Assembly: GCF_014211915.1 (NCBI RefSeq)
Contig: NZ_CP060040.1
Coordinates: 2,108,001 to 2,172,000 of the forward strand
Reading direction: 5' to 3'
From: Burkholderia cenocepacia
GTDB lineage: Bacteria; Pseudomonadota; Gammaproteobacteria; Burkholderiales; Burkholderiaceae
DNA: 64,000 bases
Part shown: one piece after another, positions 33,920 through 42,262 of the stretch
Layout: every line of letters starts with the position of its first letter
How positions within the stretch are numbered: the first letter of the stretch is position 1
The notes under the pieces: model-generated
What the model was told of the DNA's origin: nothing
Database searches by the model: none
The model's input: the letters and a program-made list of their open reading frames with translations, nothing else
Position numbers and translations under genes: made by a program

Positions 33920-34540
33920 TCACGCGACATACATCGCGACACTGACGAACTGGCACAGGCTGCCGGCCAGCACGAAAAGGTGCCAGATGCCGTGCCCGTG
34001 GCGAATGCGTTCGTCGTTGATGAAGAAGTAGATCCCCGCGCTGTAGATCACGCCGCCGGCCACGAGCCACGCGGTGCCGATCGGCGGCAGCGCATGGATC
34101 AGCGGACGCACGGCGACGAGCGCGAGCCAGCCCATCAGCACGTAGAGGATCATCGACAGCAGGCGCGTGCGACGCCCGAGCGTGAGTTCCTGCACGATGC
34201 CGAACACGGCGAGCCCCCAGCTCACGCCGAACAGCGACCAGCCCCACGGGCCGCGCAGCGTGACGAGCGTAAACGGCGTATAGCTGCCGGCGATCAGCAG
34301 ATAGATCGCCGCATGGTCGCATTTCTGCAGGATCGCCTTCAGGCGCGGGTTGCGCACGCTGTGATACGCGGTCGAGATCGCGTAGAGCAGGATCAGCATC
34401 GCGCCGTACACGCTGAAGCTCACCACCTTGTACGGATCGCCTTCGAGCGCGCCCATCGTCACGAGCGCGACGAGGCCCGCCACCGACAGCACCGCGCCGA
34501 CGAGATGGGAAATGCTGTTGAAACGCTCACCGACATGCAC
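33920..34540 (-). CDS. Hemolysin III / PAQR-family membrane protein
   Basis: 206 residues from the GTG at 34540, chosen for its GGAGAAC site and the usual family length. Seven membrane helices. Family motifs: ERFNSISHLVGAVLSVAG, YAISTAYHSVR, CDHAAIYLLIAGSYTPF and the C-terminal RHGHGIWHLFVL; their His and Asp residues form the metal site of PAQR/CREST proteins. E. coli YqfA belongs here. The haemolytic activity attributed to Bacillus hemolysin III should not be assumed. Confidence 0.9.
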   Translation of the reverse strand: MHVGERFNSISHLVGAVLSVAGLVALVTMGALEGDPYKVVSFSVYGAMLILLYAISTAYHSVRNPRLKAILQKCDHAAIYLLIAGSYTPFTLVTLRGPWGWSLFGVSWGLAVFGIVQELTLGRRTRLLSMILYVLMGWLALVAVRPLIHALPPIGTAWLVAGGVIYSAGIYFFINDERIRHGHGIWHLFVLAGSLCQFVSVAMYVA

Positions 34541-34670
34541 GACGTGTTCTCCTGCGGTCCATCGGGAAAAGAAAGTGCCCCAATGATACTGGCGGCCGGA
34601 CGCCGCCGCGCTGCGCCCGGGCAAACGGCACGCGAGCACCGTGCGATGCGCGCCGCCGGCTCGCCAAAGA

Positions 34671-34702
34671 AAAAGCGCCGCGACATCCGTCGCGGCGCTT
34701 TC
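34671..34702 (-). terminator. Terminator after the cstA-ybdD unit
   Basis: 13-bp stem AAAGCGCCGCGAC/GTCGCGGCGCTTT with an A-run on the plus strand, giving a U-run in the minus-strand transcript. Confidence 0.85.
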
Positions 34703-34747
34703 GTTTCGATACCGGGCTGATTCGTCAGGTCATTGCAACGGCCCGGT

Positions 34748-34954
34748 TCAGCAACACTTCCCGGCTCCCGACCCGTACCGCGCATTCTGACGCTCGCGGA
34801 AGAATTCCTCGTACGTCATTGGTTCGCGGTCCGGATGGGTTTCGCGCATGTGCGCGACGTAGGTGTCGTAGTCGGGCAGGCCGACCATCAGCCGCAACGC
34901 CTGCCCGAGGTAACGCCCCGCGCTGCGCAGGTCGCTGCCAAGATCGCTGAACAT
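34748..34954 (-). CDS. ybdD: YbdD/YjiX-family small protein
   Basis: 68 residues. Typical motifs [22 protein letters not shown] and [16 protein letters not shown]. It ends with a Cys pair. In many proteobacteria this protein is encoded directly after cstA or btsT, as here (12 nt after cstA, GAGGAG ribosome site). It is thought to be needed for function of the pyruvate transporter. Confidence 0.93.
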   Translation of the reverse strand: MFSDLGSDLRSAGRYLGQALRLMVGLPDYDTYVAHMRETHPDREPMTYEEFFRERQNARYGSGAGKCC

Positions 34955-34966
34955 CGCGGCTTCTCC

Positions 34967-37045
34967 TCAACGTCCGCTGCCGAGCGCCTGCGCGGCCGGC
35001 ATCGCTTCGTACGGCGTCTCGCGCACGGTCGGCTTCGACTCGCGGCGCGCGCGCAGCACGGCGATCACGCCGTACACCGCGATCGCCACGACGACGAAGA
35101 TGAACAGCCCGGCCAGCGCCGCGTCGATGTAGTCGTTGAAGATGATCCGTTTCATCTGCGCGATCGACTTCGCCGGCGCGAGCACCTTGCCTTCGTCCAC
35201 CGCGGCCTGCAGCTTCGCGGCGTGCGCGAGGAAGCTGACCTTCGGGTTCGCGTCGAAAATCTTCTGCCAGCCGGCCGTCAGCGTGCAGATCAAGAGCCAT
35301 GCGGTCGGCACCATCGTGACCCACGCATAGCGCTCGCGCTTCATCTTGAACAGCACGACGGTGCCGAGCACCAGCGCGATCGCGGCGAGCATCTGGTTCG
35401 AGATGCCGAACAGCGGCCACAGCGTGTTGATGCCGCCGAGCGGATCGACCACGCCCTGGTACAGGAAGTAGCCCCACGCGGCCACGCACAGCGCGGTGGC
35501 GACGAGGTTCGCGGGCAGCGACTCGGTGCGCTTGAGCGCCGGGTGGAACGTGCCGAGCAGATCCTGCAGCATGAAGCGGCCCGCACGCGTGCCCGCGTCG
35601 ACGGCCGTCAGGATGAACAGCGCCTCGAACAGGATCGCGAAGTGATACCAGAACGCCATCATCGCTTCGCCGCCGATCACCTGGTGCAGGATGTGCGCCA
35701 TGCCGACGGCCAGCGTCGGCGCGCCGCCCGCACGCGCGATGATCGTCGTTTCGCCGACGGCCTTGGCGGTCTGCGTCAGCATGTCGGGCGTCAGCACGAA
35801 GCCCCATTGCGTGACGGTGTTCGCGACCGCTTCCGGCGTCGAGCCGAGCACCGCGGCCGGCGCGTTCATCGCGAAGTAGATGCCCGGTTCGATCACGCAT
35901 GCGGCGACCAGCGCCATGATCGCGACGAACGATTCCATCAGCATCGCGCCGTAACCGATGAAGCGCGCGTTGGTTTCGTTGTCGATCAGCTTCGGCGTCG
36001 TGCCCGACGAGATCAGCGCGTGGAAGCCCGACACCGCGCCGCACGCGATCGTGATGAACAGGAACGGGAACAGGTTGCCCGACCACACCGGGCCCGAGCC
36101 GTCGACGAACTTCGTCAGCGCGGGCATCTTCAGTTCCGGTGCGACGACCAGGATGCCGATCGCGAGGCCAAGGATCGTGCCGATCTTCAGGAACGTCGAC
36201 AGGTAGTCGCGCGGCGCGAGCAGCAGCCACACCGGCAGCACCGATGCGACGAAGCCGTAGCCGATCAGGATCCACGTGAGCTGCGTGCCGCTGAACGTGA
36301 ACCACGCGGCAACCGTCGGCGAGGCGGCCACGTTCTGGCCGAACGCGATCGCCGCCATCAGCCCGATGAAACCGATGATCGACACTTCGCCGATGCGGCC
36401 CGGACGGATGTAGCGCGTATAGATGCCCATGAACAGCGCGATCGGAATCGTCGCGGCGACGGTGAACGTGCCCCACGGCGAATTGGTCAGCGCCTTCACG
36501 ACGATCAGCGCGAGCACCGCGAGGATGATCACCATGATCAGGAACGCGCCGAACAGCGCGATCACGCCGGGCACCGTGCCGAGCTCCATCTTGACGAGGT
36601 CGCCGAGCGAACGGCCGTCGCGACGCGTCGAGATGAACAGCACGATGAAATCCTGCACCGCGCCGGCGAACACGACGCCGGCCAGAATCCACAGCATGCC
36701 GGGCGTGTAGCCCATCTGCGCGGCGAGCACGGGGCCGACCAGCGGCCCGGCGCCGGCGATCGCGGCGAAGTGATGGCCGAACAGCACGTACTTGTTGGTC
36801 GGCACGTAGTCGAGGCCGTCGTTGTACTTGACGGCCGGCGTCATCCGCAGCCCGTCGAGCTGCATGACCTTGCTGGCGATGAAACGGCTGTAGAAGCGAT
36901 ACGCGATCAGATACACGCAGACTGCGGCGATCACGATCCAGAGGGCACTGACGCGCTCGCCGTGCGCGAGTGCGATGGTGCCGAATGCGAACGCGCCGAG
37001 CAGCGCGACCGCGATCCATAGCAGGGTACTGGAAGCCCGATTCAT
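34967..37045 (-). CDS. cstA: Carbon starvation protein CstA (pyruvate/peptide transporter)
   Basis: 692 residues with about 16-18 membrane helices. Family blocks: YNDGLDYVPTNKYVLFGHHFAAIAGAGPLVGPVLAAQMGY-type region near 75-115, and GFHALISSGTTPKLI. The CstA family imports pyruvate and was first tied to peptide use under carbon starvation. A CCAGGAGACGCC ribosome site precedes the ATG. A perfect 30-bp palindrome lies about 155 nt upstream, between cstA and the divergent dapF-like gene, and is a candidate operator. Confidence 0.95.
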   Translation of the reverse strand: MNRASSTLLWIAVALLGAFAFGTIALAHGERVSALWIVIAAVCVYLIAYRFYSRFIASKVMQLDGLRMTPAVKYNDGLDYVPTNKYVLFGHHFAAIAGAGPLVGPVLAAQMGYTPGMLWILAGVVFAGAVQDFIVLFISTRRDGRSLGDLVKMELGTVPGVIALFGAFLIMVIILAVLALIVVKALTNSPWGTFTVAATIPIALFMGIYTRYIRPGRIGEVSIIGFIGLMAAIAFGQNVAASPTVAAWFTFSGTQLTWILIGYGFVASVLPVWLLLAPRDYLSTFLKIGTILGLAIGILVVAPELKMPALTKFVDGSGPVWSGNLFPFLFITIACGAVSGFHALISSGTTPKLIDNETNARFIGYGAMLMESFVAIMALVAACVIEPGIYFAMNAPAAVLGSTPEAVANTVTQWGFVLTPDMLTQTAKAVGETTIIARAGGAPTLAVGMAHILHQVIGGEAMMAFWYHFAILFEALFILTAVDAGTRAGRFMLQDLLGTFHPALKRTESLPANLVATALCVAAWGYFLYQGVVDPLGGINTLWPLFGISNQMLAAIALVLGTVVLFKMKRERYAWVTMVPTAWLLICTLTAGWQKIFDANPKVSFLAHAAKLQAAVDEGKVLAPAKSIAQMKRIIFNDYIDAALAGLFIFVVVAIAVYGVIAVLRARRESKPTVRETPYEAMPAAQALGSGR

Positions 37046-37200
37046 GGCGTCTCCTGGTCTCCAATGTGTTTTGAGTGGATGCGGCGTGAGGCCGAACCCG
37101 CGTGACGTCGATGCGTCGTGCCGCAGCCTCGCGAAGACCGCGGCGATGGGCCGTAGTATTCCGCGCGACGGGGGCAGCTTACAAGCGGATAACTACGTAT

Positions 37201-37230
37201 GACGATCTACGTAAAATTACGTAGATCGTC
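37201..37230. promoter_or_regulatory. Perfect 30-bp palindrome between cstA and dapF-like gene
   Basis: Arms GACGATCTACGTAA and TTACGTAGATCGTC with a 2-bp AA centre. A further CTACGTA lies just to the left (37193-37199). Such symmetry in a divergent promoter region suggests a homodimer operator. No U-run follows, so a terminator is less likely. Confidence 0.65.
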
Positions 37231-37313
37231 GGCGTGTGCGCACCATCGGGCGACGATTGCCCGCGACCGGCGAGCCACGTACAGTATTTGCCTGCCTCCA
37301 TTCCGGAACCCTC

Positions 37314-38123
37314 ATGCCGATCGCATTTCAGAAGTTGAACGCGAATGGCGATGACTTCGTCATCGTCGACCTGCGCGGTCAGGAACACGATCGCGCGCAT
37401 CCCGTCGACGACGACCTCGTGCGGCGCATGGGCGATCGGCATCGCGGCATCGGCTTCAACCAGCTCGCGGTGATCTCGGACGGCGACGACGCGGCCGCCC
37501 GCGTCGCGTTCCGGAATCCCGACGGCTCGACGCTCGATACCTGCGGCAGCGCGACGCGCGGCGTCGCGTGGAAGCTGATGCGGGAAACCGGCGCGACATC
37601 GGTCGTGCTGCGCACGAATCGCGGGCGCCTGCACTGTTCGCAGGATGCGGACGGGCTGATCAAGGTCGACATGGGCGCGCCGCGGCTCGGCTGGCAGGAC
37701 GTGCCGGTCTCGGAGGCCGTCGACACGCTCGTGCTGCCGCTGCCCGGTGCGCCGGCCGCATGCAGCATGGGCAATCCGCATTGCACGTTCTTCGTCGACG
37801 ATGTCGCTGCGCTCGACATCGAAGCGCTCGGCCCGGCGATCGAAACGCATCCGCTGTTTCCGCTGAAGACCAACGTGCATTTCGTTCAGGTCATCGATCG
37901 CACGCATATCCGTCTACGTATCTGGGAACGCGGCGGCGGCGTGCCGCTCGGCTCCGGCTCGTGTTCGTGCGGCGCGGCGGTCAACGGCATCCGGCGCGGG
38001 CTGCTCGACGATACCGTGCGGGTGACCTGCGACGGCGGCGACGTCACCGTTCAATGGGACGGCGCCGGCAGCGTGTTCCTGAGCGGGCCCGTGACGTTCG
38101 GGTTCGGCGGAGTGTGGCTGTGA
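37314..38123 (+). CDS. DapF-family epimerase paralogue with altered active site
   Basis: 269 residues. The two DapF halves are recognisable: IAFQKLNANGDDFVIVD at the start, NPDGSTLDTCGSATRG with the first catalytic Cys (Cys77), CSMGNPHCTFFV, and WERGGGVPLGSGSCSCGAAV. In true DapF the last region reads ERGxGET-ACGTG with the second catalytic Cys; here Ser214 aligns with that Cys, and Val-Pro replaces Glu-Thr. Normal two-base racemisation of diaminopimelate is therefore doubtful, and another reaction such as elimination or a different substrate is possible. The stop overlaps the start of the ECF41 sigma gene, implying coupling. Confidence 0.85.
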   Translation: MPIAFQKLNANGDDFVIVDLRGQEHDRAHPVDDDLVRRMGDRHRGIGFNQLAVISDGDDAAARVAFRNPDGSTLDTCGSATRGVAWKLMRETGATSVVLRTNRGRLHCSQDADGLIKVDMGAPRLGWQDVPVSEAVDTLVLPLPGAPAACSMGNPHCTFFVDDVAALDIEALGPAIETHPLFPLKTNVHFVQVIDRTHIRLRIWERGGGVPLGSGSCSCGAAVNGIRRGLLDDTVRVTCDGGDVTVQWDGAGSVFLSGPVTFGFGGVWL

Positions 38124-39007
38124 CGACCGACGACGCACGAACCTTCGACGCGCTGCGCCCGCGCCTGCAGAAGATCGCGTACCGGATGCTCGGCTCCGTC
38201 GCGGATGCCGAGGACATCGTGCAGGACGTGTGGCTGCGCTGGCACGACGCGGCGCGCGACGACATCGAGAACGCCGAGGCGTGGCTCGTCGCGGTCACGA
38301 CGCGCACGTCGATCGATCGCCTGCGCGCGGCGAAGCTCAGGCGCGAGCACTACACGGGTATCTGGCTGCCCGAGCCGGAACTCGGCGAATCGCCCGCGAC
38401 GCCCGAGGAAATGACGGAGCGCGCGAACGACGTGTCGGTCGCGTACCTGCTGTTGCTCGAACGGCTGACGCCGGAAGCGCGCGCGGCCTTCCTGCTGCAT
38501 GAAATCTTCGAATTCGACTACGACCGGATCGCCGACGCGATCGGCAAGAGCGAAGCCGCGTGCCGGCAGCTCGTCAGCCGGGCCCGGGCGCGGCTGCGCG
38601 ACGATACGCAGCCGCGGCACGCGGTGCCGCACGAAACGCACCGTCGGCTGCTGCAGACGTTCACGCATGCGCTCGCGCACGGCGACTTCCCGTCGATCCA
38701 GGCGCTGCTCGCCGAAGACGCGATGCTGATCGGCGACGGCGGCGGCCATGTCCAGAGCTTCCCGAAACCGATGGTCGGCGGCCGACGCATCGCTCAACTG
38801 TTCTATGCGACGTGGTTGCGCTGCGGCAGCGGTGTCGAGATGCGGCCGGTCGTGCTGAACGGCCAGTGGGCGATGCTGCGCTTCATCGACGGGCAACTCG
38901 AAGCGGCGATGTCGTTCGAGACCGACGGCACGCGCATCGGCCGGATTCTCGTGCAGCGCAACCCGGAGAAGCTCTCCCGGATCGCGAGCGCCTGCGCCGC
39001 CGGCTGA
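38120..39007 (+). CDS. ECF41-type sigma factor with SnoaL-like C-terminal domain (SigJ family)
   Basis: 295 residues, starting at the GTG that overlaps the dapF-like stop (GTGA). Sigma-70 region 2 (KIAYRMLGSVADAEDIVQDVWLRW) and region 4 (IFEFDYDRIADAIGKSEAACRQLVSRAR) are followed by a SnoaL-like domain. Three ECF41 hallmarks are present: WLPEP in the linker (82-86), DGGG in the extension and NPEKL (family NPDKL) near the end. In this group the fused domain replaces an anti-sigma factor. Neighbouring CMD, oxidoreductase or epimerase genes are typical, as here. A matching promoter motif lies at 40210. Confidence 0.93.
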   Translation: MTTDDARTFDALRPRLQKIAYRMLGSVADAEDIVQDVWLRWHDAARDDIENAEAWLVAVTTRTSIDRLRAAKLRREHYTGIWLPEPELGESPATPEEMTERANDVSVAYLLLLERLTPEARAAFLLHEIFEFDYDRIADAIGKSEAACRQLVSRARARLRDDTQPRHAVPHETHRRLLQTFTHALAHGDFPSIQALLAEDAMLIGDGGGHVQSFPKPMVGGRRIAQLFYATWLRCGSGVEMRPVVLNGQWAMLRFIDGQLEAAMSFETDGTRIGRILVQRNPEKLSRIASACAAG

Positions 39008-39201
39008 CCCGCGCATCGCCGCGCGCCGGCGCCGGCCGCGCTCGCCGCCGAGCCCGGATTGGTGCAGCGCGCGCAACACGATGCGTCCCCGTGCGTGGCT
39101 ACCGCGCCCCGGCACACCCTCCTAAGATGATTTCGCGCGGCGCCCTGCCGCCCACGACACCCGCGCAGCGCGGGCCAGCCTCTTCGTCGCCAGGAGAAAT
39201 C

Positions 39202-39681
39202 ATGACGCAGCGTATCAACTACATTCAACAGTCGCCCGAGTTGTTCAGGAAATTCCTCGAGCTCAGCAACCTGCTGCGCAGCAGCGCGATCGAGGAATCG
39301 ATCCGGGATCTCGTGTCCCTCCGGGCATCCCAGATCAACGGCTGCGCGTTCTGCGTCGACATGCACGTGAAGGAAGCGCGCATCCACGGCGAGCGCGAGC
39401 TGCGCCTGCATCATCTGGCGACGTGGCGCGAATCGACGCTCTTCTCGCCGCGCGAGCGGGCCGCGCTCGCGTGGACCGAAGCGCTGACGACGCTGGCCGC
39501 GCACGGCGTGCCGGACGACGTCTACGACCGCGTGCGCGGCCAGCTCTCCGAGAAGGAATTGTCGGACCTGACGTTCGAAGTGATGGCGATCAACGGCTGG
39601 AACCGCGCGAATGTCGCGTTCCGGACCGTGCCGGGCTCGTCCGACAAGGCGTTCGGCCTCGACAAGGCCAATCTCGCCTGA
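39202..39681 (+). CDS. Carboxymuconolactone decarboxylase / AhpD-like protein
   Basis: 159 residues after a CAGGAGAAAT ribosome site. The CMD/AhpD redox pattern is INGCAFCVDMHVKEAR (Cys48, Cys51, His55). Such proteins use the Cys pair for peroxide or disulfide chemistry. CMD proteins are the most usual neighbours of ECF41 sigma factors, so this is the presumed target or partner. Immediately upstream I find no ECF41-type promoter, so it may be read from the dapF-like/sigma transcript. Confidence 0.9.
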   Translation: MTQRINYIQQSPELFRKFLELSNLLRSSAIEESIRDLVSLRASQINGCAFCVDMHVKEARIHGERELRLHHLATWRESTLFSPRERAALAWTEALTTLAAHGVPDDVYDRVRGQLSEKELSDLTFEVMAINGWNRANVAFRTVPGSSDKAFGLDKANLA

Positions 39682-39757
39682 CGGCCGCGCCCGACGGCAG
39701 GCCACGCCCCTCTCTCGCTGCCGGCCGTCGGCCGGCGGCCCACCGGAAGCCACCACC

Positions 39758-40162
39758 ATGATTCGCATGAAACACGTGATCGCGTCCGCGCTCGTCGTCG
39801 CGGGCGCCGCGACCGGCACCGTTCGCGCGGCGCCCGCGGCCATCGTCACGCCGCTGATGACGAAGCCGCTCGACGCATACCCGGGCAAGGAAGCGCAGAT
39901 GATCTCGGTCGAGTATCCGCCCGGCGCGGTCGACCCGGTGCACCGCCACCACGCCGACGCGTTCGTCTATGTCGTCGAAGGGTCGATCGTGATGCAGGTG
40001 AAGGGCGGCGAGCCCGTCACGCTGACACCGGGCCAGACCTTCTACGAGGGCCCGAACGACCTGCACACGGTCGGACGCAACGCGAGCCGCACCCGGCCCG
40101 CGAAGTTCATCGTGCTGCTGTTGAAGGACCAGGGCGCGCCCGTGCTCGTGCCGGAAAAATAA
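39758..40162 (+). CDS. Secreted cupin protein
   Basis: 134 residues. A signal peptide (MIRMKHVIASALVVAGAATG) precedes a single cupin domain: PGAVDPVHRHHADAFVYVVEG (metal-binding His-x-His-His) and PGQTFYEGPNDLHTV. The start lacks a strong ribosome site. It lies 76 nt after the CMD gene in the same direction. Probably a periplasmic small-molecule or metal-binding protein, or an enzyme; the substrate is unknown. Confidence 0.82.
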   Translation: MIRMKHVIASALVVAGAATGTVRAAPAAIVTPLMTKPLDAYPGKEAQMISVEYPPGAVDPVHRHHADAFVYVVEGSIVMQVKGGEPVTLTPGQTFYEGPNDLHTVGRNASRTRPAKFIVLLLKDQGAPVLVPEK

Positions 40163-40209
40163 CCGGGTCGCACGCCGCCGCGCCCTTTTTGAAAAAATGC
40201 GGCGGGCGG

Positions 40210-40236
40210 TGTCACAGGCGGCAGCGCTGAAACGTC
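40210..40236 (+). promoter_or_regulatory. ECF41-type promoter (TGTCACA-N16-CGTC)
   Basis: TGTCACA (40210-40216), 16 bp, CGTC (40233-40236). As I recall, TGTCACA and CGTC are the -35 and -10 elements described for ECF41 sigma factors. Transcription would start near 40243, 30 nt before the LysR start at 40272. An ECF41 sigma gene lies only 1.2 kb upstream. Confidence 0.7.
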
Positions 40237-40271
40237 TAGTCGCATACGGACACCACGATTCCAGCGCCTCC

Positions 40272-41276
40272 ATGCCCGACACTTCCATCCGCCGCCCCGA
40301 CGCCGACGACCCGTTCGCCCGTAGCTTCTCGACCTGCTATGCCGGCGTGGTCACGTTCCTCGCCGTCGTCACCGAAGGCAGCTTCGCGCGCGCCGCCGAT
40401 CGCCTCGGCGTCGGCCGCTCGTCGGTCAGCCGCCACGTGCAACGGCTCGAGGACCGGCTCGACGCACGCCTGTTCCAGCGCACCACGCGCAGCATGTCGC
40501 TGACGCGCGAAGGCGAGCTCTTCTACGAAAACTGCCGGCCCGGCATCGAGCATCTGGCGCAGGCGCTCGAGGACATGCGCGAGCTGCGCAGCGGGCCGCC
40601 GAGCGGACACCTGCGCGTCGGCTCGACCCCGGGCTTCGGCCGCAAGGTCATCGCGCCGCTGCTGCGCGACTTTCATGCGCAGTATCCGGACATCACGCTC
40701 GACCTGCTGCTGAACGACCGCCCGGCCGATTTCTCCGCCGATCGCATCGACGTCGCGTTTCGCGACGGCCGCATGGAGGACAGCGCGATCGTCGCGCGCC
40801 GGCTGATTCCGATGCAGATGATCGTCTGCGCGTCGCCGTCGTATGCGCACCGGCACGGCTTGCCGCGCCACGTCGACGACCTCGCGCGGCATCGCTGCAT
40901 CAACCTGTGCACCGCGTCGGGCCGCGTCACGGAATGGGAATTCAGGATCGACGGGGTGACGCAGCGGCGCCAGCTCGCCGCGCATCACACGTTCAACGAC
41001 ATCGATCTCGTCGTGCGCGCGGCGCTCGACGGGCTCGGCATCGCACAACTGCCCGCGTACCAGGTGTGCGACCTGCTCGCCGACGGCCGGCTGCTGAGCT
41101 GTCTCGGCCAGCACGCGCCGGACGACGGCGGCCACTATCTCTGCTACCTGAGCCGCAAGCATCTGCCCACGCGCATCCGCGTGTTCATCGACTACATGAT
41201 CGAACAGACACGGGCGCGCGATCTGCAGTGCCTGACCACGATGACGACGCTGGCGCCGCTGGAGACGATCGATTGA
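40272..41276 (+). CDS. LysR-type transcription regulator
   Basis: 334 residues from the ATG at 40272; a longer in-frame start at 40197 would overlap the candidate promoter. The HTH is FARAADRLGVGRSSVSRHVQRLEDRL (about 38-62), followed by the RLFQRTTRSMSLT hinge, and then the LysR substrate domain. The protein fits the DsdC/AaeR-like branch with a short extra N-terminus. It is flanked by the cupin and an NmrA-like gene. Control by the ECF41 factor is predicted from the promoter motif, which would place the LysR protein downstream in the same response. Confidence 0.9.
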   Translation: MPDTSIRRPDADDPFARSFSTCYAGVVTFLAVVTEGSFARAADRLGVGRSSVSRHVQRLEDRLDARLFQRTTRSMSLTREGELFYENCRPGIEHLAQALEDMRELRSGPPSGHLRVGSTPGFGRKVIAPLLRDFHAQYPDITLDLLLNDRPADFSADRIDVAFRDGRMEDSAIVARRLIPMQMIVCASPSYAHRHGLPRHVDDLARHRCINLCTASGRVTEWEFRIDGVTQRRQLAAHHTFNDIDLVVRAALDGLGIAQLPAYQVCDLLADGRLLSCLGQHAPDDGGHYLCYLSRKHLPTRIRVFIDYMIEQTRARDLQCLTTMTTLAPLETID

Positions 41277-41481
41277 TGCATGCACGGCAACATGGTGAGG
41301 GCTTGCCGGCCTCTACCGGATCGCGCGGCGCATGCCTACGATGCGGGCTGTTCGACAGGCACGCGAATACGGCGCTGCGCCGTTCGGCAACGTACCGGCC
41401 CGATCGCGCGCACGCGATGGGCGCCGGTTTCGGCAGATTCAAGCGGCGCGCATGTCGCGCGCCCGTTCAAGGAGAGCAATC

Positions 41482-42237
41482 GTGAAAATCGTCGTGATTG
41501 GTGGTACCGGCCTGATCGGCAGCAAGGTCGTCAGGAACCTGATCGCACGCGGCCACGACGCCGTCGCGGCCGCGCCGTCGACGGGCGTCGATACGATCAC
41601 GGGCGCGGGGCTGGACGCCGCGCTGGCCGGCGCGGAGGTCGTCGTCGATCTCGCGAATTCGCCGTCGTTCGAGGAAGCGGCCGTGAAGGCGTTCTTCGAG
41701 GCGTCGGGGCGCAACCTGTTCGCCGCGGAGCGCGCGGCCGGCGTGCGGCATCACGTCGCGTTGTCGGTGGTCGGCACCGACCGGCTGCAACAGAGCGCGT
41801 ATTTCCGCGGCAAGATCATCCAGGAGAACCTGATCCGCGAAGCCGGCGTGCCGTACACGATCGTGCGCTCGACGCAGTTCTTCGAATTCGTCGAGGCGAT
41901 CGCGCAGGCTGGCGCGCAGGGCGACACGGTCCGGTTGACCACCGCGCACTTCCAGCCGATCGCGTCGGACGACGTCGCGGCCGCCGTGACCGACTTCGCG
42001 CTCGACGCGCCGCGCAACGGCATCGCCGAAATCGGCGGCCCCGAGCGCGTACGGATCGCCGATCTGGTCGAGCGTTTCCTGTCGGCGACGCACGATGCCC
42101 GCACGGTGACGCGGGATGCGGACGCCGACTACTTCGGCGCGATGCTGCAGGACGACACGCTCGTGCCCGCGCCCGGTGCGCGCCTCGGCGCGACGACCTT
42201 CGACGCGTGGTTTCGGCAGAACGCGCTCGCGCGGTGA
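41482..42237 (+). CDS. NmrA-like NAD(P)-binding protein
   Basis: 251 residues from GTG at 41482 with an excellent AAGGAGAGCAATC ribosome site. Rossmann motif VVIGGTGLIGSKV (4-16). The rest follows the atypical SDR/NmrA pattern (ENLIREAGVPYTIVRSTQFFEF) without a catalytic Tyr-x3-Lys, as in redox sensors or quinone reductases of this group. ECF41 loci often carry such oxidoreductase or epimerase genes. Three more genes follow closely in the same direction. Confidence 0.88.
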   Translation: MKIVVIGGTGLIGSKVVRNLIARGHDAVAAAPSTGVDTITGAGLDAALAGAEVVVDLANSPSFEEAAVKAFFEASGRNLFAAERAAGVRHHVALSVVGTDRLQQSAYFRGKIIQENLIREAGVPYTIVRSTQFFEFVEAIAQAGAQGDTVRLTTAHFQPIASDDVAAAVTDFALDAPRNGIAEIGGPERVRIADLVERFLSATHDARTVTRDADADYFGAMLQDDTLVPAPGARLGATTFDAWFRQNALAR

Positions 42238-42262
42238 CCGCCGCCGCCGGATCACGCTCGCC

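Noticed and set aside
36990..37200. Known CstA leader control (CsrA or LytTR-type sites)
   Set aside because: I could not find GGA-rich CsrA sites at the ribosome site or the paired ACC repeats of LytTR regulators; only the palindrome stands out.
40163..40205. Terminator after the cupin gene (GCCGCCGC...GCGGCGGG)
   Set aside because: The T-run lies inside the loop rather than after the stem, so it does not fit an intrinsic terminator.
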